Source: Beroe forskalii (taxonomy: Eukaryota; Ctenophora; Nuda; Beroida; Beroidae). Taken from it: a DNA stretch of 64,000 bases. Below the pieces are notes generated by a model that worked only from the letters and a program-made list of their open reading frames with translations, searched no databases and had not been told where the DNA came from. The first letter of the stretch is position 1. Each line of letters starts with the position of its first letter. The stretch covers positions 269,519 to 333,518 of the forward strand of contig WFMF01000189.1 in NCBI GenBank assembly GCA_011033025.1, written 5' to 3'. The position numbers were made by a program, and so were the translations under genes. Below, in pieces: positions 39,293-49,679 of the stretch.

Positions 39293-40317
39293 TATAACAT
39301 GGAACGTGGTGCGTTGTGTATCCAGTTGGAGGGAGGAGTCAGCCAGGTCTGCCATGGTCTGACCGGGGACCAGGACCTCGCAGGAGATCTGACCACCATC
39401 CTCGTTTGAAGAGAATAAGAGGGAGTAATATTGAAATGGGGTTGAGAAGTTGAAAGTAGAGAGTCTGAGAGATGCATCGATATTTCGACCTAGCCAATGT
39501 GATATTTCGACGCATCAAATCATCGCATCTGTAGTAGGTAAAACCTGTAAAAACACGTCAAATTACCAGTAGCAAGCCCTCTCTAACAAGGGAAGACCCT
39601 GGTGCTTGCCCCCTCCTGTCCTCCTCCCTCCACCTCCAGATAAGAACAGTGCCAGGCGGAGTTACAGCCATCGTGACATATCTTAACCTTGGTCAGATCC
39701 ACCACCGAGACAGTGAAGACGTCCACCTGGAGGAGTTTTCATTTCAATTTCACTCGTGAAACGAATATAATGGTATAGTTGTATCCACTGGTAATCACTT
39801 TCACTTTTTGGGTTGGTGGATTGATAAATTGAGAAGGAATCTAGGGAGTAGCCAGTAGAGGGGGGTAATTCGGAGATATTCTAGATGTAAAAGTATCAAA
39901 TATTTTGAAAAGTGGCATATCTGGGAGATACCTATTGATGAGAATTCAGGTGACCACTGACCACGTTAGAAGCAGAAAAGAGAAGGAGAAGGATTAGAGC
40001 AACTGTTGTCAAACCCTCTGTCTGACTCCTGACTTCCCCTGAATCACCGCGCTTACTGTGCAGAGTGTAAACACATCTGCTTTAGCCCTGCCCCCTTCAC
40101 GTCCCATGTGGGGACTGAAACTCTGTAGCTGATCACTTGGGAGGAGAAGGGATGGCTCACAATAAAAAGCCTGCAAATGATAAAATGAGACATAATGACA
40201 TTAGTTCTGTATGTGCTTAGGTGTATTGTTTTTAAATTTAATGACGTTTGCGCGACACCTTTTAAGTTTTTATACACTTTGTTTTTGATATTCTGCAATT
40301 ATGGATTTACGTATATT

Positions 40318-40378
40318 GTAATAAAGTTTCAACGCCCTTAGTGGTGCCCCTCCGGGGTTTTCAATCAATCAATCATTG
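40318..40378 (+). mobile_element. LINE-type 3' end with (CAAT)n tail
   Basis: CGCCCTTAGTGGTGCCCCTC, then CGGGGTTTTCAATCAATC, ending in a CAAT microsatellite. It matches the terminal structure at 31,295-31,345 (opposite strand). The body upstream was not delimited. Confidence 0.6.
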
Positions 40379-40809
40379 ATAAATGAACTATTAATGAAAC
40401 TTATGTCACATTTACTAAATTAGACTTTAATAGTTTAATCATTTGCAGGCTTTTTATTGTGATGCGGGACAAAAAAATGTGTCACTTACGTTTTGCGACA
40501 CAGAAAATGAAGAAATTATATACATCCGGCATCAATTAGACGAAAGTCCATCCTTCTCCTCTCCCATCAAAAATTTTATAATGCTAATAAGATATTAATC
40601 GCATTAATTTTCAAGTCAATCTTTGGAAATCCAGTTTCAAGTAATAACTCTTGAATTCTTGAACCAATTCAGTACTCACGTTCGGCGGTGTGGATGGGCT
40701 CTCCTTTCTCATCACAAGCTACCAACTCCCTAACTATCTCCCCGCCATCCTCCAGCCATCTGTTGCAGGTCAAGTAGTACTTGCTGACACTGTCCTTATC
40801 CCGCTGAAA

Positions 40810-42480
40810 AAAATGGATTGTGAATATTAATGACCGTAAAGTTTTATGTCCATGCTTCCATATTAAAACTAAAGTCCTCGATAATAATGTCTGATAAAGT
40901 GATGAGGAACAGTACTCTTAGCTTCTTAGGTTAGCCGTTAGTAAGTTAGCTGGCATACTGCGATTGTTTTTACCAAATTTCACATTATATAATATATTTT
41001 TTCCTGTTCCCAATCGCGTTTTTGTTTTACAAAAAGGCATTGAGAAAAGGTTAGCAGAGATCGTGTTTTGTGGGGGTTGTGTGTATACTACCTTTACGAG
41101 TACTGTTAAATCTGAAATAGGTGGTGGTGCTGCGCGCGACCAAATTTGGTCGTATGTACGTACGTACGTATGTCACTTTTTCGATCATTTTCAAGCATCC
41201 AACTGCTCCTTTATAATATCACTCGCGCCAATATAGTTTGGTGCAGTGGCATCCTGTACAGTGTGCAATGCAGCTAGCTTACAGTTATTCGGGTTCAATG
41301 CTCTGTTCATCCTAATGTTGAAACTTGGAAATTGATTCTTTTTCAAAATCATCATCATCCTTCAATTTCATCAAACTTTCAATGATAGGAGGTGCATGAA
41401 TGTCTATCGGTTTTCTTGGAATTCTCCATCAAATTTTGTCTTATGATGTATAATTGTTGTGTATACTATTTCTGATTTTCAATAAAATTTATCTTTAAGC
41501 AGGAGAAAATAATTGAAGATGAGCAATCGAGTTCGATCAATGATGATTGTCCTTATTAGCAATTTCGCTGAGGAAAGTAAGAGATGAAAATTTGTCCCGG
41601 TATCTCATCAATTTACGAAATACACATCTTCAATCTTGGCTATTAATCGTTCTTTTTACTTTTTACCATCAAGTTTGCACAGTTGATCATAAAATCACAA
41701 ATTTCGACGCCCAGGAATATTGCATTTGGTTGCACTCAGTTGCAGGTTGAATATCAATAGGCGCCATGAAGAATCCTCGATCAAGTGAGCTTTTCCTCGG
41801 CAGAAACTTTTCAGGACAGAAAATAATGTCAAATTCATATGATATAATTATTTTCATCAATGAAAACGCTTGATGAATGATAATGCGCAAATCTTGATGT
41901 GGTCACGAGACGTCGCACAAAAATAAAAGGAAACAACCAAGAATGGATGCGTACGCGCGCAAACGGAACATGGCAGGTGTTCATAAATCAATTTGCGCGC
42001 GCAATGAAATGCACGTGCGACTGGTGATCACGTACGAACCTCATTGTAATTCATGGAATTTAAGCGCTCGCCGAGGTTACAGAAAAAGAGCGCCATTATT
42101 GTACTCAGTCTATATTTACGAATGAAATATTTATAAAATTGACTCGACGGCGTGTTTTAATGAAGACGTGCTTCAATACCAGCCCCGGGGAACAGGAAAT
42201 TAAGCGCCTGCATACGGGAACAACGGGCACAAGAAATGTTCCGGCAGGCGCAATTCTTGTTAAGTTTTTAGACTTCGACTTTATTTTGATGTTATTTTGA
42301 TGTTATTTTGATTTTACTAGGTATTAGTTTGATTTAACTTTGATTTAACTTTGCGTAATAATATTATTTGTTGTGATTCATATTTTAATATATTTGTAAA
42401 GTTGTAAAGAAAGGAGGAAATGACAATGATGGACTGATATATTTGATTAGTTATTTATTATTTATATCTTTGATTTTTGT
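40810..42480. other. Intergenic, no gene recognised
   Basis: Contains a TACG tetranucleotide run near 41,155-41,172 and, near 42,199-42,220, GGAAATTAAGCGCCTGCATA, which is shared with 59,289-59,308. No further PLAT exon was recognised upstream of 40,803. Confidence 0.5.
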
Positions 42481-42674
42481 TAATAGTACAGTCAAATCCT
42501 AATTTTTTCAGGAACAAATTCTACACCAAGCGATTTTGACTGTTTTCTATAGTTTTAGATAGTTTTTCGATCTAGCAACTTTACGGGACTTTCCAGGGTT
42601 GGGAAAGTGCCGAAAAATCGATTTTTAATTGAGGCGCAGCCGACTGGCCTGTGAAAAATCGTAACTTGGCCCAG

Positions 42675-43480
42675 GAAGGTCGTAGAGACTTCGTTTTAGG
42701 CTTAAAAGAAGCGCAATGGCCATGTTTATATACAACTTGTTAATAAACATATGCCCTAAAATGCTCAGGAACAGAGTTATGGGCGAAAAACTGTTTTTTG
42801 GGCACCCGCGAGACATTGTGGAAGCGATTTTTGGTTTTCGGCCCAGGAAGGTCGTAAAGACTTTGTTTTAAGCTTAAAAGAAGCGCAATGGCCATGTTTA
42901 TATACGACTTGTTAATAAACATATGCCCTAAAATGCTCAGGAACAGAGTTATGGGCGAAAAACTGTTTTTTGGGCACCCGCAATACATTGTGGAAGCGAT
43001 TTTTTGTATTTTGGCCCCGGAAGGTCGTAGAGACTTCGTTTAGCCTTAAAAGCGCAATGGCCATGTTTATATACAACTTGTTAATAAACATATGCCCTAA
43101 AATGCTCAGGAACAGAGTTATGGGCGAAAAACTGTTTTTTGGGCACCCGCAAGACATTGTGGAAGCGATTTTTGTATCTCGGCCCAGGAAGGTCGTAAAG
43201 ACTTCGTTTTAGGCTTAAAAGAAGCGCAATGGCCATGTTTATAAATACTACTTGTTAATAAACATATGCCCTAAAATGCTCGGGAACCGAGTCATGGGCG
43301 AAAAACTGATTTTTGGGCACCCATGAGACATTGTGGAAGCAATTTTTTGTATCTCGCACAAGAGTCTTGAGTAGAGATTTCATTGTGTGCTTAAAATACG
43401 CGCAATGGTTGTGTGTATTATATACTACTTGTTATCAAAGATATGTCCTAAAATGCTTTAGAACAAAGTTATATAATTTT
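42675..43480 (+). repeat. ~171-bp satellite within the foldback left arm
   Basis: Units start AGGAAGGTCGTA near 42675, 42846, 43019 (GGAAGG) and 43186; a degenerate fifth extends to about 43,480. Each includes GCGCAATGGCCATGTTTATA and GGGCGAAAAACTGTTTTTTG. Short open frames on both strands repeat the same peptide and are not genes. Confidence 0.9.
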
Positions 43481-43682
43481 AGTTTTCTTCTGAGTAGAGG
43501 CAATTTTCCTGGGCTATATCTCAGCCTAGGAAGGTCATTGAATAATGCAATGGACATGTTAATATATACATACTTGTACCTATGGATTTGATGAAACTGA
43601 TATGGGGCTCCCTACTAAGGCAAACACAATTTTCGTATCACAGCTTTGCCCCAACCGTGTAGACTATTAGGGGCTAATGTAA

Positions 43683-43729
43683 AGATGATGATTGATGATT
43701 CATTGAATCAATGAATCATCAATCATCAT
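43683..43729. repeat. Perfect 47-nt palindrome
   Basis: Arms of 23 bases around a single central base (43706), composed of ATGATTGATGATTCATTG and its complement, in the loop of the foldback element. Confidence 0.95.
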
Positions 43730-44386
43730 CAATGAATCATTGATGACACCTAGTTCTACGACCTGTATGTGTAGCAATACCTAAAACTTAGTCCATAGTG
43801 CTTTGCTGAGCTTTGATTATATAAAATTGCTTCAGCCATGTCTAATGAGTCATGCCCTATGATTGACCAAACATCGGGTTTTTGCCAATAACCTGACGTC
43901 TACAATGAAATCTACAAGCCTCTTGGGCAGAGATGCAGAAATAGCATTGGCCTTGTCTTAAAATGCCCAAAACACCAAAAAATCAGTGTTTCGCCCTTCC
44001 TGGGCCGAAAACCAAAAATCGCTTCCACAATGTCTCGCGGGTGCCCAAAAAACAGTTTTTCGCCCATAACTCTGTTCCTGAGCATTTTAGGGCATATGTT
44101 TATTAACAAGTCGTATATAAACATGGCCATTGCGCTTCTTTTAAGCCCTAAAAACGAAGTCTCTACGACCTTCCTGGGCCAAATTACGAATTTTCACTGG
44201 TCAGTCGGCTGCACCTCATCTAAAAATCGATTTTTCGGCACTTTCCCCACCCCGGAAAGTCTCGGAAAGTTGCTAGATCGATTTTTTGGGCAAAAAACTA
44301 TAGAAAACAGTCAAAATCGCTTGGTGTAGAATTTGTTCCGATTTTCGGCCATTTTCGGCCATTTTCGGCCAGATTTGACTGTACTA

Positions 44387-45273
44387 TAAGTATACAGTAT
44401 AATATTTTGCAATTAGCTACCTCGGCCTATATATACTATAACTGTTCCCTGGTTCCCAATTCCCATCCATTGCCTCCCTATTAAATTGCGAGCCCCGTGG
44501 CGGCATGCGATCTGCGATCAATATTAATTTATTTATAAACTCAAGGTTTTTGGTTAAATGGATGACAATGATAAAATTACCCCTCGTCACCATCCACTTA
44601 GAGCCTTTTTATGTGGCTATTTAAGTATTGAGATAATTTCTCTACGGCTGAGCTGTAAAGATCACTGGTATGAAGTGCAAAATTGTGGTTGAGAATTCGA
44701 ATATTCCAGTTTTCGAAAAAAAATCTCAGAGTTTTACTGTTTTAGAATCCTTGGCCAGATCTTTGAAATATGATTTTGGCAGTTGTCTCTTTCTTCCTTT
44801 CATCGACAATGCACCCCAATGCTTCCAAGAAACTTGTTCCTTGAGTCCCTGGTTCCCAATTCCCATCTATTGTCTCCCAATTAAATTATGACCTTTACCT
44901 TTGATGCATGAGATTTGCAGTCAATCTTGATTAATTTATAAATTCAAAGTTTTTGGTTAAACGAATGACAATGTGGCACAGTATAAATAAAAGGTGGCAC
45001 CATGATAAAAATTATTCCTCTATTCATCCACTTAAAGCTTTTTAATGTGACTATTTAAGTATTTAGATAATTTCTTTACGGCTGAGCTGTAAAGATCAGT
45101 ATAAAAGTGAAAATTGTGGTTGAGAATTTCAATTTTCCATAGTTTTAGAATTTTAGAATCCTTGGTCAGATCTTTGAAATATGATGTTGGTAGCTGTCAC
45201 TTTCTTCCTTTCATCGACAAAGCAACCCACTGCTGCGAGTGAAAGTACAGGTTGGTGAACATGTTTTATTTAC
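44387..45273 (-). repeat. Right arm of the ~0.9-kb inverted repeat pair
   Basis: Reverse complement of 34,461-35,360, including the internal duplication. It abuts the foldback element exactly, so the foldback landed at or next to its inner end. Confidence 0.85.
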
Positions 45274-45290
45274 TATTTTTTGCGCACGCC

Positions 45291-45600
45291 ACTATAAAGA
45301 GCTTGTTTTAGCGACCGTGTAAGTTTGGTTGTATGGTCTCCGCTGAATAACAGTGCAAGTTTAAGCATTGAATTTGGACGAGGGTCGTCAGACCTGAGTG
45401 GCAATAAATACTGTTGTTTCTGGTCGGGGTATAATCCGGTTCCATTATCGACCGTGTACCTTTGATAATGAACTCGGCACACCTCGTGACTCGTCCATTA
45501 TCCAACTTACACAGTCTCGGCTGTCGGCTCGACCATGTAAGTTGCGGTATACGGTCACCACTTCGACATGTAACCACGTATAATCATACCCTAATTATTA
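45291..45600 (-). mobile_element. TATA-targeting element, copy f
   Basis: Runs from ACTATAAAGAGCTTGTTTTA to CATGTAACCACGTATAATCA, the reverse of copy a with internal deletions. Beyond its end it shares TAATTATTAAGTTATAACC with sequence near the start of copy a. Confidence 0.75.
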
Positions 45601-45668
45601 AGTTATAACCACGGGAGGGTGATAATATATACGCTTAGAGCATGGCTGCCGGCTGGGAATGCATTGGT

Positions 45669-45747
45669 AGAAATTATTGCAATAATTTGTATTGTCGCAC
45701 GAGGAGCAGGCCTAGTTCGACAATACAAAATAATTGCAATAATTTCT
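45669..45747. repeat. Hairpin with ~30-bp arms
   Basis: Positions 45669-45697 and 45718-45747 are near-perfect complements (GCAATAATTT and CGACAATACA words) with a 20-base loop. A further GCAATTATTATTGC palindrome follows. Confidence 0.85.
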
Positions 45748-45759
45748 AGTGCAATTATT

Positions 45760-46421
45760 ATTGCACGAGGGGAATCCGAATGCAATTATTTGTTATGATC
45801 ATTTGTTATGCACGCCTACAAGTACCCTCAAAATTGGCTAATACTTCAAAGCATACTGCATAATATGTATACTGATAACACCCTTCAAGATAAACCCCTT
45901 CAAGATAATAACATTTTCGCCAGGAAAAAAGAGCACATCTGCTAACATGCTAATTTCTTTCATAGCAATGAGTTTTCATTTAAAATGTTCTCATTCTATT
46001 TCGAAGATGGGGAGCAAAATTTCACTCTTCAATCATAATGGTGCCCTTTTTTCTGACAGCAGAAATTTTTTTGATGATAAGCATCGCATAAATTGTGATG
46101 ACAAACATAACAAGGTGTAGAACTACAGACTTACAAAGCAACTCAATAACAAACTTTGGGGCCTGTACTCTGGCCCCTTCTTAATTCTTAATTGTAGATA
46201 AACCCCCAAAGGTTATAGACCTTTTGATTTTGACACAATGTTTGAAATGTTGTTACAAAGCCAAGCTAGTTAAGTTACCAAATTACAGTATAATGGTAAA
46301 GGTTTGCTGTGCTTTGTGATTACTTAACTAATAATGGTGATTGTACAGTATTACCATTTTTTAATAACTCATGAATTGTAGTACTTTTGTACTATTGTAT
46401 ATAAAAAGAATTAAATTTCAG
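45760..46421. other. Upstream of the GPCR terminal exon
   Basis: AT-rich, presumably intron of the GPCR gene. An open stretch at 46007-46117 (MGSKISLFNHNG..., ending near AACAAG|GTGTAG) could be an exon, but its donor phase does not fit the acceptor at 46420-46421. No exon with a signal peptide was found. Confidence 0.35.
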
Positions 46422-49400
46422 AAACTTGTTCTGTCACCGAGTTCAAAAGCTTCATGAAGATCGTGTGCAAAGACCCTAATGTAAGTGAACCATATTTCAA
46501 ATGCATTTATTCCGACGTGCGATATATTGCAGTACGAACCAAAGCATCAGGAAGGGGCCAGAAGATGACAATTACAGTTGACAAGTCCTGTACGAATGAC
46601 CCTCTATCCTATCAATCTTGTGGTTTAGATGAGATTTCAAATTCACATATTATGGAAAATTCTCATTTTGCATTTGAAACAGGCAATGCTCCATGTGGCC
46701 ACATTTGCTACATGAGGAATTTCATGACAGGTGACAATGAATTCCAACTCATAACGAAGGATAGGATATGCGACATGGGGAGTGATGATCATATTATCGA
46801 ATATTGTGGCATCGAAGATGAATACGAACTGGAAAAGCTATGTGATTCAAAGGAAATATTATGCGATGGCATAGTAACTCAAGAGCAGTTGCAAATGAAG
46901 GAATATAATCACTCCCTAGACTCTGAGTTGTACTGCAATGGTTTTGCCTATGGTTTCCTATGTGATACAGGGCAAGTTTTTGGTATCGAAAGTCTCTATT
47001 TATCATTGCAATGCATCGACGAACAAAATGAAAATATGTGTCAAAATGGTGCTGATGAAGATTTATGCACTAGTGGCAACATAACAGGCTATTGTCAGGC
47101 AGAACTTTACAGTGTTTTTACTTTAATTCCAATATTCAATTTCACTAGATGTGGCCCGGTTGGAATGTTAATAAGATTTAATACAATGGATGTGCATGTT
47201 TCATACTCTCCAATCTGTGTTGGGTACAAGGAACAAACCAATTGCTCGGATGTGGAACGCATTGGATTGTCTTGTTATGTGGATGGGTACCCTTCAACTG
47301 TAGCAAAACAAATCATATGTAATCCTAACATAAGGGACAGAAATGCTCTCTGTGACAATGGGATGGATGTGAAGTGTGTCACTGTCTCAATCTCTTGCTG
47401 GGTACACAAACATCAGATCTGTGATGGTGTAGTAGACTGTACTGACAGAACAGATGAGAACATCTGCTCTAATTTAGTCACTACAGATTGTGAAAGGACA
47501 GGCTACAGTACTTCAAGGAAACCTAGTAGCATACCCTTGAATTGGATTAATGATGACGTAGTTGACTGTGTCAACCAAAAGGATGAACATAGCGAATGGC
47601 CTACTTGTGGCAAAGGACAAACTGAGCGGATTAAAATGCATTTAACATGTAAAGAGGTTTACCTCTGCTTCAAGGGGTTTGTTGAGTTTCATGAAATGTG
47701 CGATGGTAAAGACACCTGTGGAAATGAGAATCATGTTTGTCAACAGTCAAGGAAACTCAGCACAGTTTTTACTTCACCTGTGAAATGGGGAGAAGAAGTC
47801 AGTATTCTGCACTGCCTGAAAGGTCTCGGTGAAGTGGACTCTCAGATAGGAACACATTGCTCAAAGGCATCATTTTCTCTAGATAGTTATCAAACATTAG
47901 GAGAGACGTCTAACATCAACCTCATTTTACCTTCTGACCACAGTTGGACAAAGGATTGCAATCATATATATGGCGCATCTTATGTATTCTTAAGCTGCCT
48001 CAACAAATGCATTCAGTCACCTTGCATCTTAACAAAACCCTTAAGGCACGATTCATGCATAGGTCAATACAAAGATAGAGTATTCAGTCTTTCCAATAAC
48101 TCAAGATTAACATTTTTAATCAGGGATAGAAGGCATGGTACATATCACCATGATAACATTTTCCCTTGCAGTAATGGAAATTGTGTGAGTTATGATAAAG
48201 TGTGTAACCTTGTTGATGATTGTGGTGATGGATCAGATGAGATAAACTGTACAAACCATTTTCAATGCCGAACAACTAAGGAGTTCACGCCAGTAACCAA
48301 AGTTTGTGATGGACAAATAGACTGTTTGGACCTTTCAGATGAATGCAATGATAAATGTGGGAAGAAAATGATACACGATCTTTGGATTGAAGCTTTCTGC
48401 TGGGTGTTAGGGATACTAGCTGTAGGTTTTAACATCTATACTCTTCCAGTCACATTTAAAGATGTTTTGGAGAGTAAAACAAGTGAAAAGTTGACCAGCT
48501 GCACATTCCTTTTCCTGATAAGTTTAGGTGATCTTCTGGTAGGGGTATACATGAGCACCATTTCTGTTTTCAATGCGTACTATGGTAGAGATTATTGCCA
48601 CGAGCAATTGGACTGGCTGGTCAGTTCAACGTGTTCTGCTGTTGGTATACTGAATTCATTTGGGATATCAACTTCTGTTTTTTCCATGACAGCACTGAGT
48701 TTAATCAGGGCATCGAATATTTCCAGAAACTTTCGACTACCTGTCCCTATTTCAAGGAAGAAAGTACTTCAGAATTTATCCATCAGTGCAACGGTTATAA
48801 TTTTATCAGCAATTTTGTCAATTATACCTTTGGCTGGCGGATTTGAGGACTATTTCGTGAACGGTCTTTACCATGGATCACAGGTTCCCCTCTTCATAGG
48901 CCCATCTAGTAAAAGTGACCATAAGAAAGTCTTAGATGCATATTATGGTAGACTGGGAGCAGTTCAACTTAGCTGGGAAATGATAAGACAACTATCATCT
49001 GAAATGTTTTCTTCAGATTACGAAGGCCTAGACCATATGAAACTTCAGTTCTATGGAAATGATGATGTCTGTGTATTCAAATACTTTGTTAAAGCAAATG
49101 ATCCTCAGTTAATATTTGTTTGGCTGACACACATGATGCAAATTGTTGCCTTCCTACTAATAACAGTATCGTACATTTCAATACTAAGGTCATCTAGTCA
49201 AAACGTCGTAGAGGTTGCTGACAAACACACTAACAAGGTTTTGGAGAAAAGATCTGCCGCAGTACAAAGAAAAGTAACAATGATTGTATCAACAGATTTT
49301 GCAAGTTGGATTCCATTCATTTTCCTATGTTTTCTACATACAATGGGGATTTTTGATGCCACGAAGTTCTATCAGATATTTACATTAATCATTAACCCAA

Positions 49401-49564
49401 TGAACAGTGTTATAAATCCACTCGTGCTAAACTCGAAGATCACTGAAATTTTTGTTGCACCTGTACAAAGGAAAATAAGAGAACTGAAGATTAAACTTTT
49501 AAAGATGTTCCCTGCAGTTGAACCAATCTCAGCAGATATCCAAATGGCAGAAAATGTTGGATAA
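46422..49564 (+). CDS. LDLa-containing class A GPCR, large terminal exon
   Basis: The open frame runs from a TTTCAG acceptor (46420-46421; the first two bases complete a split codon) to TAA at 49562-49564. A methionine at 46454 gives 1,036 aa, but the acceptor shows that earlier exons exist. Numbering from that Met: a cysteine-rich ectodomain (1-640) with LDL-receptor class A modules at about 311-336 (CDGVVDCTDRTDENIC), 571-597 (CNLVDDCGDGSDEINC) and 600-629 (CDGQIDCLDLSDEC), plus degenerate ones; then seven membrane segments at about 643, 684, 725, 777, 886, 940 and 970. SLGDLLVGVYM (TM2) and NPMNSVINPLVL (TM7) resemble relaxin/LGR-type receptors. The DRY site is replaced by LIRAS and a long ~85-residue loop lies between TM4 and TM5. 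No leucine-rich repeats were seen. Cell-surface receptor; ligand unknown. Confidence 0.9.
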
Positions 49565-49673
49565 GATCGGAAAAGAAAGGAGAGTTCAAGGAAATTTCGG
49601 TTAAGATTGGAAACAAACGGATAGCAGAGGAGTGAGGAGTGTTTAATACTTAATAGTCAGATACTTCCTTTAA

Positions 49674-49679
49674 AATAAA
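49674..49679 (+). terminator. Candidate polyadenylation signal AATAAA
   Basis: AATAAA lies 110 bp after the GPCR stop codon, in a suitable position for its 3' end. Confidence 0.6.

Larger units (their letters stand above)
38661..40803 (-). pseudogene. Decayed PLAT-repeat (LOXHD1-like) gene segment
   Basis: Minus-strand exons in order. 40803-40680 reads YYLTCNRWLEDGG...IVREL, the end of a PLAT/LH2 domain. 40128-40057 reads YRVSVPTWDVKGAG, the start of the next, then needs a one-base shift to continue KADVFTLC. 39726-39567 reads DVFTVSVVDL...KICHDG and RVFPC, then a TAG stop (39583-39585) where FPCNRWL-type residues are expected, followed by RGLA. 39400-38801 reads EDGGQISCEVLVPG, then TTFHV...YTGELFVAGTGVF, interrupted by a 420-bp transposon. 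About 38770-38661 reads VDMGTVERLKV, then TGA and TAA stops, then GSDWYLEK. PLAT tandem proteins such as LOXHD1 act at membranes of hair-cell stereocilia. Domain order and strand are consistent, but the lesions argue for a dead paralog or exon relic. Confidence 0.8.
42484..44386. mobile_element. 1.9-kb foldback element with satellite-bearing arms
   Basis: Ends TAGTACAGTCAAATC (42484) and GATTTGACTGTACTA (to 44386), flanked by TAA on both sides (42481-42483 and 44387-44389). About 200 bp of unique arm (42,484-42,680 vs 44,170-44,386) is inverted and shares GCGATTTTGACTGTTTTCTA. Inward, the left arm holds four or more copies of a ~171-bp unit and the right arm a single inverted copy. The loop (43,500-43,910) includes a 47-nt perfect palindrome. 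Foldback-type transposons have this design (established); no transposase is present. Confidence 0.88.

Noticed and set aside
42625..43212. Small repeated protein (MSRGCPKNSFSPITLFL...)
   Set aside because: Same peptide read from each 171-bp satellite unit in the foldback element; frames break at unit junctions.
48595..48846. Second gene overlapping the GPCR
   Set aside because: Out-of-frame shadow within the TM3-TM4 coding region.
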